A DNA stretch of 64,000 nt from a virus, in IMG/VR virus record IMGVR_UViG_3300048997_000130, positions 62,001 through 126,000 of that record; one strand, written 5' to 3'. The notes under the pieces were generated by a model. That model saw only the letters and a program-made list of their open reading frames with translations. It ran no database searches and was not told the DNA's origin. Position numbers and translations under genes: made by a program. Position 1 is the first letter of the stretch, and every line of letters starts with the position of its first letter. Positions 55,304 through 62,895 of this stretch are shown piece after piece.

Positions 55304-56002
55304 TCAAGCCGTTCGGACGAGACGAAGCCTGTCGCCGTCGAGAACCGAAACTTCGAATGAACGCTTCTTTTGTTCGAACGTGGCAGTCACATGCTTATGG
55401 TCGAGTTTGTGGTCGTCCACATGTACGACTTTTTCAACACCCTTGAGCAGCCCTTTGGTCTCTTCCTTCACCAGTTCAACCAGTTTCTGACGAACAGCAT
55501 CCTGCTCCATTGCCAGTTCTTGGTCACGAGTCTGCATGAGTTCGTAGAGCTCTCCTTCGAGCTTTTGTTGAAGACGCACGCCGAATTCGGCCACACGATT
55601 GTAGAATTTGAGAACGCCAATCGCTTCGACACATCCCATATTCCCGAAAGATGCCCAATTGATATTCACGGTAGGATTCTGGAATTTCCGATATATGTTG
55701 CCAGACACGGAATCGCGCAGAATTACCTGATCCCCAGGCTCCCATTGGAAATCGATGTTCAATGTCACATCGATACGGTTACTGAATTTGAACCTGAAGT
55801 ATCCATCCAAGAGACTTGAACCGGCTTCTTTATTGAGGAAGTTTTCCACACGAGCCTGGCCATGTTTATCCAACGTAATCGGCGATCCGCCGACCGCAGA
55901 ATCATTCACAAACTCCAGAATCATTCTTCCGGCGATGCGAAGCGCATCTTCCATATTGGATTTGCTGTCCAGACCGTCCGCCAATTCGTAATGCTTTGTC
56001 AT
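55304..56002 (-). CDS. hypothetical protein, 232 aa
   Basis: One of the largest array proteins. Beta-rich middle (RFKFSNRIDVTLNIDFQWEP), helical Gln/Glu-rich part (residues 145-200), beta C-terminus. Not recognised. Confidence 0.65.
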   Translation of the reverse strand: MTKHYELADGLDSKSNMEDALRIAGRMILEFVNDSAVGGSPITLDKHGQARVENFLNKEAGSSLLDGYFRFKFSNRIDVTLNIDFQWEPGDQVILRDSVSGNIYRKFQNPTVNINWASFGNMGCVEAIGVLKFYNRVAEFGVRLQQKLEGELYELMQTRDQELAMEQDAVRQKLVELVKEETKGLLKGVEKVVHVDDHKLDHKHVTATFEQKKRSFEVSVLDGDRLRLVRTA

Positions 56003-56024
56003 GTGAACCGAACCTCCACTCCTG

Positions 56025-56050
56025 AATACTTAGACAGATATGTGATTTAC
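56025..56050 (-). promoter_or_regulatory. array promoter for 55304-56002
   Basis: GTAAAT, 14 nt, AGTATT, 7 nt, GGAGG. Confidence 0.7.
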
Positions 56051-56052
56051 AA

Positions 56053-56619
56053 CTAGATGATTTGGCCGGTATTCAAATCGATAATAACCAAGAATCCATC
56101 GTTGCGAGTCTTCTGATGATCGTGGTAAGTCGCAACGATGGATTCGGCTTCAGTCAAGGTCTGGACGACCTTATGGACTTTCACCTTATCGCTCTGAATT
56201 GCCAGAATGGAGAAGTTCGGACGATCCGACGATTGGAAGCTGGATTCAAAATTGAGTTCGAGTTCTTTGGCCAGCAGCTCGCCTTCCTGCAGAGCTGATT
56301 TCGGCGGCTTGGATGAATCTTCCAATCCAAGATTCTTGAGAGGAATGCCGGATTCGTCTTCCATATAACAAGAGCCCTTTTCGGAAAGCTTGTTATATTT
56401 GGGTGGAGCAAAAAATGGATACTGCTCTGCGAAAGCTCGCCCAGCTTCGGTCGGAAGAGCAATCCCATGTCCATACGATCCTGCTACGAAATCCACAAAG
56501 CCTTTCTCTTGGAGCGCTAACATGGGCTTAAAAGTTCCGATACACCGCGATCCTTTAGGATTGTGGAGAACTTGCTTGAGAAATTCGGCTTGCGCCTTGG
56601 AGAGTTTCGGTTTTGCCAT
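56053..56619 (-). CDS. hypothetical protein with winged-helix-like N-terminus, 188 aa
   Basis: SKAQAEFLKQVLHNPKGSRC, then TFKPMLALQEKGFVDF and ALPTEAGRAFAEQ: the MarR/PadR-like plan of helix-turn-helix, wing and T-E-x-G. The second half is beta-rich (KVKVHKVVQTLTEAESIVAT). Probably a DNA-binding regulator. Confidence 0.6.
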   Translation of the reverse strand: MAKPKLSKAQAEFLKQVLHNPKGSRCIGTFKPMLALQEKGFVDFVAGSYGHGIALPTEAGRAFAEQYPFFAPPKYNKLSEKGSCYMEDESGIPLKNLGLEDSSKPPKSALQEGELLAKELELNFESSFQSSDRPNFSILAIQSDKVKVHKVVQTLTEAESIVATYHDHQKTRNDGFLVIIDLNTGQII

Positions 56620-56627
56620 GTTTTGGA

Positions 56628-56653
56628 CTACTGGGAAAGGAATGTAGATTTAC
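56628..56653 (-). promoter_or_regulatory. array promoter for 56053-56619, 15-nt variant
   Basis: GTAAAT and AGTAGT; here the spacer is 15 nt, the only clear exception found. Confidence 0.5.
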
Positions 56654-56659
56654 GTTCGG

Positions 56660-56953
56660 TCAATGACCGAAATTGAATCCATATTTATAAGTATGGAACA
56701 GCGGAGACGGGCCGAATTCAATCTCATACGATCCGCAGCAACCACTAAGTTCTTGCTCCACGAAAAATAGTTCAGAAAGCTCATCGCCAATCAAGCAAAG
56801 TCGGAAATTATCTGTGAATTCAAACGCATCCGGGTCTGTCCGAGCCCAGAACATTTCGATTTGATATTTCAGCCAATTGGCTTCTTCTTGACCAAAGATC
56901 CTGGCCAAATTATCCAAGCTGGATTCATTTTTGGCGGCGATTGCAGTTTCCAT
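56660..56953 (-). CDS. hypothetical acidic protein, 97 aa
   Basis: RIFGQEEANWLKYQIEMFW, then FRLCLIGDELSELFFVEQEL; not recognised. Confidence 0.6.
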   Translation of the reverse strand: METAIAAKNESSLDNLARIFGQEEANWLKYQIEMFWARTDPDAFEFTDNFRLCLIGDELSELFFVEQELSGCCGSYEIEFGPSPLFHTYKYGFNFGH

Positions 56954-56963
56954 GTTCTTTATT

Positions 56964-57173
56964 TTAATACTGAAAAAACAGGAGAGTTTCCGGATTTTTA
57001 GTGTCCAGCGTGGTTTGGATTTCGGAATCTTCCCAGATTTTGCGATTGAATACGTAAATCAACCGGTGAGGCTTAAACCCTTTCACCAGCAAATTCCCGT
57101 AGGCATAGAATCGAACTTCCTGCTTCGATTCTTGGAGATAATGGCCGTTAGGCGCTCTGAACTTCTCGTTCAT
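56964..57173 (-). CDS. hypothetical protein, 69 aa
   Basis: Start ATG 57173 (MNEKFRAPNGHYLQESKQ), 26 nt inside the end of the upstream gene. KQEVRFYAYGNLLVKGFKPH, YVFNRKIW; not recognised. Confidence 0.55.
   Translation of the reverse strand: MNEKFRAPNGHYLQESKQEVRFYAYGNLLVKGFKPHRLIYVFNRKIWEDSEIQTTLDTKNPETLLFFQY
56966..56991 (-). promoter_or_regulatory. array promoter for 56660-56953
   Basis: GGAAAC, 14 nt, AGTATT; weak first box. Confidence 0.45.
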
Positions 57174-57327
57174 TTTCCGTCTCGAGTTCTTCGTCAAGCT
57201 CGGCCAGCAAATCGCGCTGGTCATTGCGCTGACCGCCACGTGGCGCACGCCGGTCGCGATGGACCGAATTGGTTTGACCGTAACGCTTGCGCATCGCAAC
57301 TGCCGTGGGACTGGTTAATCGGTTCAT
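57148..57327 (-). CDS. hypothetical charged protein, 59 aa
   Basis: MNRLTSPTAVAMRKRYGQTN start, Arg-rich middle, Glu-rich helix at the end; probably disordered. GGAGGCTCG site. Confidence 0.6.
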   Translation of the reverse strand: MNRLTSPTAVAMRKRYGQTNSVHRDRRAPRGGQRNDQRDLLAELDEELETENEREVQSA

Positions 57328-57349
57328 TGGAATCGAGCCTCCACACAGT

Positions 57350-57375
57350 GTTATGTCTGGAATGTTAGAATTTAC
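57350..57375 (-). promoter_or_regulatory. array promoter for 56964-57327
   Basis: GTAAAT, 14 nt, CATAAC, 7 nt, GGAGG. Confidence 0.7.
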
Positions 57376-57929
57376 ACTTCATTTGGCGCCAGTTCTTCGC
57401 CTTCAATTTTAATGTGTTCAGTGGGCTTAATAACCACTTGTTCATCTCCGAATATGACCACGTCGTATCCGGTTTCAATAACAAACCTATCTACCGCATG
57501 AATCCATTGCACGGGATTCTCAGCCATTATAGCCCGGAATTCAACGGTCCGGGCTTCGTCATTTTTAGTGTTGGTTTGGGCATCAAATTCCGCAACGGTG
57601 TCGAAAAGTCCTGACGGAGCTTGCGCCGGATCGGTGGACGCCACTAGGATTCGAGCTCCCGGCAAAATTCGAATCCTGCTAATTACCGGTCCATACCAGC
57701 GCCGGACATAATCCGGATCGAACGCCACATAGAATCCCCAGCCATACCAACCATCGAATATACTGTCGTCAATGTTCGACACAAGAGCTTTCCCAGCATG
57801 ATAGAGCATGGGGACTGCTGAAGCATCAATTTCGTACTTTTCGGTCGGCACCTGGGTGGGCTTCAAAGCAGCTATCCGATAATCCATAGGACCGGCAGCC
57901 AGTTTGAAAGCAATGCTAGGCAGATTCAT
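57372..57929 (-). CDS. ADP-ribosyltransferase-like protein, 185 aa
   Basis: Residues 42-47 LYHAGK, then GWYGWGFYVAFDPDYVRRW, ILPGARILV, GYDVVIFGDEQVVIKPTEHI. The order (H-x-G strand, G-x-Y/F strand, Y, late Glu before VVI-P) fits the ART fold, H-Y-E class. If correct it would modify host proteins or RNA early in infection, as T4 Alt/Mod do. Catalytic Glu tentatively the E of GDEQ. No confident subfamily. Confidence 0.45.
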   Translation of the reverse strand: MNLPSIAFKLAAGPMDYRIAALKPTQVPTEKYEIDASAVPMLYHAGKALVSNIDDSIFDGWYGWGFYVAFDPDYVRRWYGPVISRIRILPGARILVASTDPAQAPSGLFDTVAEFDAQTNTKNDEARTVEFRAIMAENPVQWIHAVDRFVIETGYDVVIFGDEQVVIKPTEHIKIEGEELAPNEV

Positions 57930-57952
57930 ACGAATCCCAAAAACATAAAGGA

Positions 57953-58261
57953 CTAAGCAACGTCCTCGATGTGTCCGGCGTCTTGAAGACCGGTGGAATG
58001 AGCTTCCTGGAACATGTCGAATATCGACCCGTCATCAATCTCGAGCAAGAACTCGAGCTTCTGGATAAGTCCGCCCGTGCCGTACACGAAGTCCGCATCG
58101 CTCGAGAATTCTTGGTCCGGCCAGTAGCCTTGGATACCAAAACTGTAACCGGATTCGCACACGTCCATGATTTCGCACGCCGTCTCGTTGTTGCACGAGA
58201 ACTTGGTCTTGATACTGTCCACCGTCACGTCATTTTTACCACAATAAACTGGATTTGCCAT
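57953..58261 (-). CDS. hypothetical protein, 102 aa
   Basis: Start ATG 58261 (MANPVYCGKNDVTVDSIK), four Cys; acidic. Not recognised. Transcribed with the ART-like gene, which has no promoter of its own. Confidence 0.6.
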   Translation of the reverse strand: MANPVYCGKNDVTVDSIKTKFSCNNETACEIMDVCESGYSFGIQGYWPDQEFSSDADFVYGTGGLIQKLEFLLEIDDGSIFDMFQEAHSTGLQDAGHIEDVA

Positions 58262-58285
58262 TTTTAAATCTTGCCTCCACATCTA

Positions 58286-58311
58286 ATTATTTTAAAAGAT
58301 ATTGGATTTCC
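58286..58311 (-). promoter_or_regulatory. array promoter for 57372-58261
   Basis: GGAAAT, 14 nt, AATAAT, 7 nt, GGAGG. Confidence 0.6.
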
Positions 58312-58360
58312 GGAATTTTCAAGTTTTTGATTAATGGAATTTTACGAAGGAGTTACCCCG

Positions 58361-58789
58361 ATGCATAAATTCGTAAATGGACTTTTGTTATTGATATTTG
58401 CGTTGTTTGTTACTATATCCGCTTGCAGTGGTGATGGTTGCGGAACCGTGACCTGTATGAGTCCTGGAACTGGATCATACACTATTGCAGAAGTTGTAGT
58501 TTCTGGCAGCCCATCGAGCTGCCAGCAGCTAATTACTAATTCTACGTCAGTCTGGGCGTCTTATACTTGGACACAAGTTTCGCAGGCTCCGACTTGCGAA
58601 TATGATACGACATTCACCATTACTTCCCCTATCACCGGGAATCATTCCACTTCAACATTGAAGATGTATATGGGGATGAGCCAGGTAGATGTACCTGGTT
58701 ACGGAACTAAGACTTGCAGTCAAGCGCAGCCCGGTGCGCCTGTGGTCGTTAATGGTTGTAGTTATAACGTATATGTTTGTCAGAACTGA
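58361..58789 (+). CDS. putative lipoprotein, 142 aa, plus strand
   Basis: Start ATG 58361 behind AAGGAG. Signal MHKFVNGLLLLIFALFVTIS ends in ISAC, a good lipobox; the mature protein has about ten Cys, suggesting disulphides in the periplasm or outer membrane. AT-richer than the surrounding array. A surface or superinfection-exclusion lipoprotein is possible. Confidence 0.65.
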   Translation: MHKFVNGLLLLIFALFVTISACSGDGCGTVTCMSPGTGSYTIAEVVVSGSPSSCQQLITNSTSVWASYTWTQVSQAPTCEYDTTFTITSPITGNHSTSTLKMYMGMSQVDVPGYGTKTCSQAQPGAPVVVNGCSYNVYVCQN

Positions 58790-59038
58790 TTATTGAAGTT
58801 GACTGTGGGGATCCGATCCGGGCCGCTGAATAATGCACGACAAGAATTGATTTCCACGAATGAATTCGACATGGATGTCGCCAAATTCCGTGTAACTATC
58901 AATATAATCTTGGACAGTCCGGATCGGACTCCCGTTACTTGATATGATTTTATCACCCACAAGGAGTCCAGCTTTTTCAGCTGGACTATCCGGCTGGATG
59001 TGCCAAATCCGGAATCCGTCGATTTGAGTGTCAGTCAT
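58790..59038 (-). CDS. single PDZ-domain protein, 82 aa
   Basis: Start ATG 59038, 1 nt after the upstream stop. FRIWHIQPDSPAEKAGLLVG then DKIISSNGSPIRTVQDYID and VEFIRGNQ: a full PDZ domain with nothing else, no protease. PDZ binds protein C-termini, so it may target HtrA-type partners or compete with host PDZ proteins. Confidence 0.75.
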   Translation of the reverse strand: MTDTQIDGFRIWHIQPDSPAEKAGLLVGDKIISSNGSPIRTVQDYIDSYTEFGDIHVEFIRGNQFLSCIIQRPGSDPHSQLQ

Positions 59039-59039
59039 C

Positions 59040-59255
59040 TTATTTGATTGTAAAAGATTCCGGGTCTGATCTACTGGCCCGAATATTATCGTTCCTGTTG
59101 CAACCCGGACAAGGCTTTCGAGTCCAAAGTTGGAAAGCCCCGTCCACCATGACGGCTTTGGAATGCGATCGAAATGACTTTCCACAATGACATTCAATAC
59201 TGGATTCCGGAAATCCATCCAGGACTAACCAATTAATTTCCGTAGGGGATTCCAT
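59040..59255 (-). CDS. zinc-ribbon-like protein, 71 aa
   Basis: CHCGKSF and CPGCNRND give a four-Cys site. No array promoter upstream; a 22-nt palindrome (59278-59299) lies there. Confidence 0.6.
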   Translation of the reverse strand: MESPTEINWLVLDGFPESSIECHCGKSFRSHSKAVMVDGAFQLWTRKPCPGCNRNDNIRASRSDPESFTIK

Positions 59256-59277
59256 GTGAGCTTATGTGGTGGAGTGT

Positions 59278-59299
59278 ACGTGTTGCACGTGCAACACGT
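59278..59299. repeat. 22-nt perfect palindrome
   Basis: ACGTGTTGCAC and exact complement, upstream of the 59040-59255 gene; terminator or operator. Confidence 0.7.
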
Positions 59300-59306
59300 T
59301 GCGTTA

Positions 59307-59597
59307 TCAGATAGATTCCCGAACATTCTTCATGAAACGCAAAACGGCTGCCTGGATCCCGCCTCCCGTAAGATCTGCGAACCCAAGAATCCCACGAAGC
59401 CGGCCTAGTTGAGGGGAGATGGAATCTCTGGATAGATTACGATTTCTCATCTCTTCATGCACAACCATTACCATTTCCTGGCAGATTTTCTGTTGTCGAT
59501 TGACACGCATGGTTGGAGGTTTCTTAACTCCATATAGTTCTTCGAGCGTCGCCAAGTCCCATTCAGTGGCTTTGCAGTATTCTTGAAAAATGTCCAT
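59307..59597 (-). CDS. hypothetical protein, 96 aa
   Basis: WDLATLEELYGVKKPPTMRV, then helices; GFADLTGGGIQAAVLRFMKN. Not recognised. Confidence 0.6.
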   Translation of the reverse strand: MDIFQEYCKATEWDLATLEELYGVKKPPTMRVNRQQKICQEMVMVVHEEMRNRNLSRDSISPQLGRLRGILGFADLTGGGIQAAVLRFMKNVRESI

Positions 59598-59618
59598 GGA
59601 AATTCAACCTCAACCGGA

Positions 59619-59644
59619 ACTAAGCCATGAATGATTGTATTTAC
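59619..59644 (-). promoter_or_regulatory. array promoter for 59307-59597
   Basis: GTAAAT, 14 nt, CTTAGT, 7 nt, GAGG. Confidence 0.6.
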
Positions 59645-59653
59645 GGAGCTGGA

Positions 59654-59914
59654 TTATCCACCATCCACAAATTTATACTCATATTTCGGGACTTCGACGA
59701 GCTCGTAATCTTTACGATCGAAACCAAGCTTAGAAAGCCATTCTTCGGCCTTTCCAGATTGAGTTTCCACGCTGAAAGCGGCCGGATATTTTCCGGGGTC
59801 TTTAGCCTCCATATCCGGGAATGGTGATGGACAATCTTCGACGACAAAATCGATTTTGTCGGTTCCACCACGACGCAGGACTTGAATTTTATGTATTTGG
59901 AGTTGTAGCAACAT
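59654..59914 (-). CDS. hypothetical protein, 86 aa
   Basis: Start ATG 59914 (MLLQLQIHKIQVLRRGG), 1 nt after the membrane gene stops; acidic C-terminus. Not recognised. Confidence 0.55.
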   Translation of the reverse strand: MLLQLQIHKIQVLRRGGTDKIDFVVEDCPSPFPDMEAKDPGKYPAAFSVETQSGKAEEWLSKLGFDRKDYELVEVPKYEYKFVDGG

Positions 59915-59915
59915 T

Positions 59916-60233
59916 TTAATCCAATCGGACTGATAGATACCAAAAAGCAAAAAAACTCAGGACGGCTTTATAGGTTACTGCCCCGAATGAGCCAAGGAGC
60001 GTAATGATTATCGCAGCGTGGTTGGTGAACCCCACCATTTGACCAAGTGCCATATATATGAGAATTGCCATGCCGGCTGCGATGAAAAATTTCATTTTAA
60101 CTTGGCTCCAGCTCCAAATACGGAAACGGGACTTGGATTTGCGAACTGGCCTCGACTTTGGAGGTTTGGCCAAAGCCTGCGCAAGTCGGTCTCGTGATTC
60201 CTTATTGGCTTGACCGGACAAGTTTCCATCCAA
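59916..60233 (-). CDS. small membrane protein, 105 aa
   Basis: Basic N-terminal 45 residues, then two membrane helices (FFIAAGMAILIYMALG and HAAIIITLLGSFGAVTY). The basic part would face the cytoplasm. Overlaps the upstream gene by 32 nt. Confidence 0.6.
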   Translation of the reverse strand: MDGNLSGQANKESRDRLAQALAKPPKSRPVRKSKSRFRIWSWSQVKMKFFIAAGMAILIYMALGQMVGFTNHAAIIITLLGSFGAVTYKAVLSFFAFWYLSVRLD

Positions 60234-60486
60234 CCGTTGCCATTTTTCGTATGGGCAACGCTGCGAATTTGGTTTGATTCTCGGCGTTCAGAACGTCATG
60301 CACCTGCACAAGCATGCTGGCCGTGGTGGCGTCAACAAACAGACCATCCACGCGATTGGCTTGATGGCCGGCCACAATTTCTCGGAGTTTCTCAATGCGA
60401 GTCTTCTTGACGGACTTAGGAATGCTTTTTACGGCTCTCGCCAAATCGTCCCTGTGTAGTTGCTCTTCAGGATTCCGGAGTCTCAT
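60202..60486 (-). CDS. hypothetical helical protein, 94 aa
   Basis: Start ATG 60486 (MRLRNPEEQLHRDDLAR), 20 nt inside the ligase-like gene. Basic helices, then RVDGLFVDATTASMLVQVHD. Not recognised. Confidence 0.55.
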   Translation of the reverse strand: MRLRNPEEQLHRDDLARAVKSIPKSVKKTRIEKLREIVAGHQANRVDGLFVDATTASMLVQVHDVLNAENQTKFAALPIRKMATVGWKLVRSSQ

Positions 60487-61033
60487 GTTCTTGCATATGT
60501 TCAGGCGCTTCAAATTTCCGAAACGGCAAGACTTCTCGAGCTTTTAAATCGAGAGCTCGAGCTCGAAGCAGAGATTTAGAACGGCCGGCCTTATAAAGAG
60601 ACCCGGGTTCATAGAGCAAAAGTTCATAACTGCGCACTTGCAGGAGCTCATTTATCAAATGCTCATGTGACAGGAGTTTTTGAGGTTCATCGAGAATCCA
60701 AATTTTGGTGGTGAGCGTGGAGCGCCATAAACGCTCAAGTTCTTCTTGCCGTTTTTCGAACGGCACTGTCGTAAAACTTGGCAAATCCACCAAACACAAT
60801 TTAATGATTGGTTGCGAATCATCATAAAACCCATCGAGTGGAATGTTCGGGAAACCGTCCAAGAATTCGTCCGGAGTGGACAAAACGTTGCCATGCCGGT
60901 CAAGAAGCATCTTCCCATCCCAATATACATGTTGCCCTTCGGGTTGAATGGTTATCCACCAACCGACGGGATTCACGTCCGGAAAATCTTCTAGATTTCG
61001 GGCACGCATGAGAGGTGGACTATTGGGTTTCAT
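60467..61033 (-). CDS. degenerate ATP-dependent DNA ligase-like protein, 188 aa
   Basis: Aligns by eye with the adenylation domain of small ATP ligases (LigE type): GWWITIQPEGQHVYWDGK corresponds to W-x-S-E-K-L-D-G-V-R-A-Y-W-D-G-K; LLDRHGNV, PNIPLDG, LVDLPSF, PFEKRQEEL and YEPGSLYKAGRSKSLLRAR also fit. The catalytic Lys is Gln 30, the Asp is Glu 32, the Arg is His 35, the metal-binding Glu after LDG is Phe 69, and the K-x-K motif V is R-A-R. It should not form ligase-AMP; a DNA- or protein-binding role is likelier. No OB domain. Confidence 0.65.
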   Translation of the reverse strand: MKPNSPPLMRARNLEDFPDVNPVGWWITIQPEGQHVYWDGKMLLDRHGNVLSTPDEFLDGFPNIPLDGFYDDSQPIIKLCLVDLPSFTTVPFEKRQEELERLWRSTLTTKIWILDEPQKLLSHEHLINELLQVRSYELLLYEPGSLYKAGRSKSLLRARALDLKAREVLPFRKFEAPEHMQEHETPES

Positions 61034-61074
61034 GCAGTATCATACATCTTTGAACGCTCTTGCTGCGAGAAACA

Positions 61075-61317
61075 CTAACCGAGCAATGTCGGAAGTCGCT
61101 TCTTCCTTCGATTTTGAACTTCTCGCAGAATTGGTTTGAAGCCTTGAATTTGATTGAACACTGAACTCAAGAAACCAAATTTATCTCCGGTGAAATTCAA
61201 AAATTTTTTCACGAGAATGTGTTCGCAGCGATGACGATAACTGAGCAAAATTTTCTCAGCAACTTCAGGTGAATCGCTGGACAGAATGTCATAAACGACG
61301 TCAGCTTCCATGGACAT
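61075..61317 (-). CDS. hypothetical helical protein, 80 aa
   Basis: ADVVYDILSSDSPEVAEKIL then HRCEHILVKKFLNF; basic end. No array promoter. Not recognised. Confidence 0.55.
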   Translation of the reverse strand: MSMEADVVYDILSSDSPEVAEKILLSYRHRCEHILVKKFLNFTGDKFGFLSSVFNQIQGFKPILREVQNRRKKRLPTLLG

Positions 61318-61332
61318 TATTTTGCCTTAGAT

Positions 61333-61367
61333 TATCTGCCATATATTTTTAGATTATATGGCAGATA
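61333..61367 (-). terminator. 13-bp AT-rich hairpin
   Basis: TATCTGCCATATA and exact complement, 9-nt loop, right after the 61368-61622 stop. Confidence 0.6.
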
Positions 61368-61622
61368 CTACGCAACTCGAACTGACGGCATGTCCTGACG
61401 GGTGGTCCGGTTCTGGCGAGCCGCCTGTTCAGCCGCCCGAATGAATTTGGTGTCTGCATGATTGCGCACTGCAGCATCGAGTTGCCGGACTGTCCATCCC
61501 GAAGTTCGGGCAACATAGCAAAAAACTTGGCATTTGGTTTCGATGTCCATGCCTGCAAGAGCCGCTTTCATGGCCACCAGACGATGCATGACTGATTTGA
61601 ACTCGAGACGATTTCGTTCCAT
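61368..61622 (-). CDS. hypothetical protein, 84 aa
   Basis: Start ATG 61622 (MERNRLEFKSVMHRLVAM), AGGAGC site; TSGWTVRQLDAAVRNHADT may be a helix-turn-helix. Basic C-terminus. Confidence 0.55.
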   Translation of the reverse strand: MERNRLEFKSVMHRLVAMKAALAGMDIETKCQVFCYVARTSGWTVRQLDAAVRNHADTKFIRAAEQAARQNRTTRQDMPSVRVA

Positions 61623-61629
61623 GTTTGCT

Positions 61630-61655
61630 CCTAAATCGAAATCAGTCAGATTTCC
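61630..61655 (-). promoter_or_regulatory. array promoter for 61368-61622
   Basis: GGAAAT, 14 nt, TTTAGG; overlaps the upstream gene's end. Confidence 0.6.
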
Positions 61656-61995
61656 GCAATTGCTCGAGAAGCGACTTGCGCCAAGGATTCCCGCCGTCGT
61701 CAACAAACCGAATGTTTTGGATTTGATCTGGCAAAGCTACGCCATAATAACCATGGCAATGGCTTTCCAGATTATCGTCTCGGATTCCGACATGTCCAAA
61801 ACGTGAGTAGCAAGTTATGAAGACTTTGGTGCCGGCCGTGGCCGTGTGGACTTCGGTGTTGGCGTCCGACGGATGCGTGCCGTTCCAAACGCGCATTTCA
61901 ATGGGTTCGAGGAGTTCCGCATGTGCGAAAACTTCCCGACCTTCATGTTTGCGGAGATAGATTTCTTCCCAGGCTGCTGCGTCTTCAGGATTCAT
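61642..61995 (-). CDS. hypothetical protein, 117 aa
   Basis: AHAELLEPIEMRVWNGTHPS, then AGTKVFITCYSRFGHVGIRD: beta-rich; not recognised. Confidence 0.6.
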   Translation of the reverse strand: MNPEDAAAWEEIYLRKHEGREVFAHAELLEPIEMRVWNGTHPSDANTEVHTATAGTKVFITCYSRFGHVGIRDDNLESHCHGYYGVALPDQIQNIRFVDDGGNPWRKSLLEQLRKSD

Positions 61996-61999
61996 ATTC

Positions 62000-62155
62000 T
62001 TAACTATTCCAAGAGATTTTGAATTTCCGTTTGAAAAGTGCCCCGGTCACGCAGCCGAATGCAAAAATCGCAGCGTGCAGCGCCCCATAAAGCCCGAACC
62101 AAAAGCCGGCAAAAGCTACGGCGAACATGATGAGCGCAAGATCACGATTTTGCAT
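62000..62155 (-). CDS. small membrane protein, 51 aa
   Basis: Start ATG 62155 (MQNRDLALIMFAVAFAG), 14 nt inside the upstream gene. Two short hydrophobic segments, then KRKFKISWNS. Not recognised. Confidence 0.5.
   Translation of the reverse strand: MQNRDLALIMFAVAFAGFWFGLYGALHAAIFAFGCVTGALFKRKFKISWNS
62003..62028 (-). promoter_or_regulatory. array promoter for 61642-61995
   Basis: GGAAAT, 14 nt, AATAGT. Confidence 0.6.
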
Positions 62156-62441
62156 GATTGTCCAGATAAACTTGGAAACCCCGCAAGGCTCCCGCAATGG
62201 ATTCAAAATCATTACAAATGGCAGACATGGGCCGGTTGCCAACTTTTGGGAACCGGGGTCTCAAGAAATCTGAATAATCACCCAAGAAATTTTGCATGTT
62301 CCGCACGCGCTGAAGCCGTAAACTGTGTCGAATTTCAAGCAGGAGCAAAACTTGGAGTTCGAACGCTTCGGGCCCGCCCCAGTTGCGAGGATGCTCAAGC
62401 ATCATTTCTATGCGCGTCTCAATGAACGATTCGATGTCCAT
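62142..62441 (-). CDS. hypothetical helical protein, 99 aa
   Basis: Start ATG 62441 (MDIESFIETRIEMMLEH); helical throughout. Located 20 nt behind a structured RNA that could be its leader. Confidence 0.55.
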   Translation of the reverse strand: MDIESFIETRIEMMLEHPRNWGGPEAFELQVLLLLEIRHSLRLQRVRNMQNFLGDYSDFLRPRFPKVGNRPMSAICNDFESIAGALRGFQVYLDNHAKS

Positions 62442-62444
62442 GGC

Positions 62445-62697
62445 TTTTTCAAAAACAAAAACGGGCAACGCACCCCGAGGACTAAAATGTCCTCTTTCCC
62501 CCGGCAAGAGGCGATCGATTCGTACCTTTGGACATTTTTGCCGAATGCCACGTCTTATCGATCCTTACTTTGGGGTGCGTTGCCCGCGAATTTAATTTTC
62601 CTTTTATAACTGTGCTTTATTTTACATTTAAACCGACAAGACTGTCCAAGACTGCTTAAATCAAAACTTTACTGAAATTTTTTGGTGTTCGATTTCT
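62445..62697 (-). ncRNA. structured RNA or leader ending in a terminator
   Basis: Begins after an array promoter that has no ribosome site or ORF behind it. Closing stem of 15 bp (62462-62476 with 62572-62586), then GCCCGTTTTTGTTTTTG, as in an intrinsic terminator. Inside: 7-bp stem (62512-62518 with 62557-62563), CCTCTT / AAGAGG, and two exclusive options for GGAC: a local GGAC / GTCC hairpin or a 9-bp pairing of 62484-62492 with 62530-62538. An independent RNA, or a switchable leader of the 62142-62441 gene. Confidence 0.5.
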
Positions 62698-62704
62698 GAA
62701 AATT

Positions 62705-62730
62705 CTTACAACATCACTCCGGAGATTTAC
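62705..62730 (-). promoter_or_regulatory. array promoter for the structured RNA
   Basis: GTAAAT, 14 nt, TGTAAG. The 165 nt between this and the next gene (62896) hold two CAACGGTTGA copies and an AATTTGGTT / AACCAAATT stem, no ORF. Confidence 0.55.
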
Positions 62731-62895
62731 AAATTTGGTTCACGTATTTTTCGAAAACCAAATTACGACGCCGTCAACGGTTGATTGAGACTTCAAACCG
62801 TAAACTTCAACGGTTGAATGCAATGGAAACTTGGCTTCCAACGCCGTGACTGGACCTCTCGAAACCGCCGACAATTTCAATGGGACTGGGCATTT

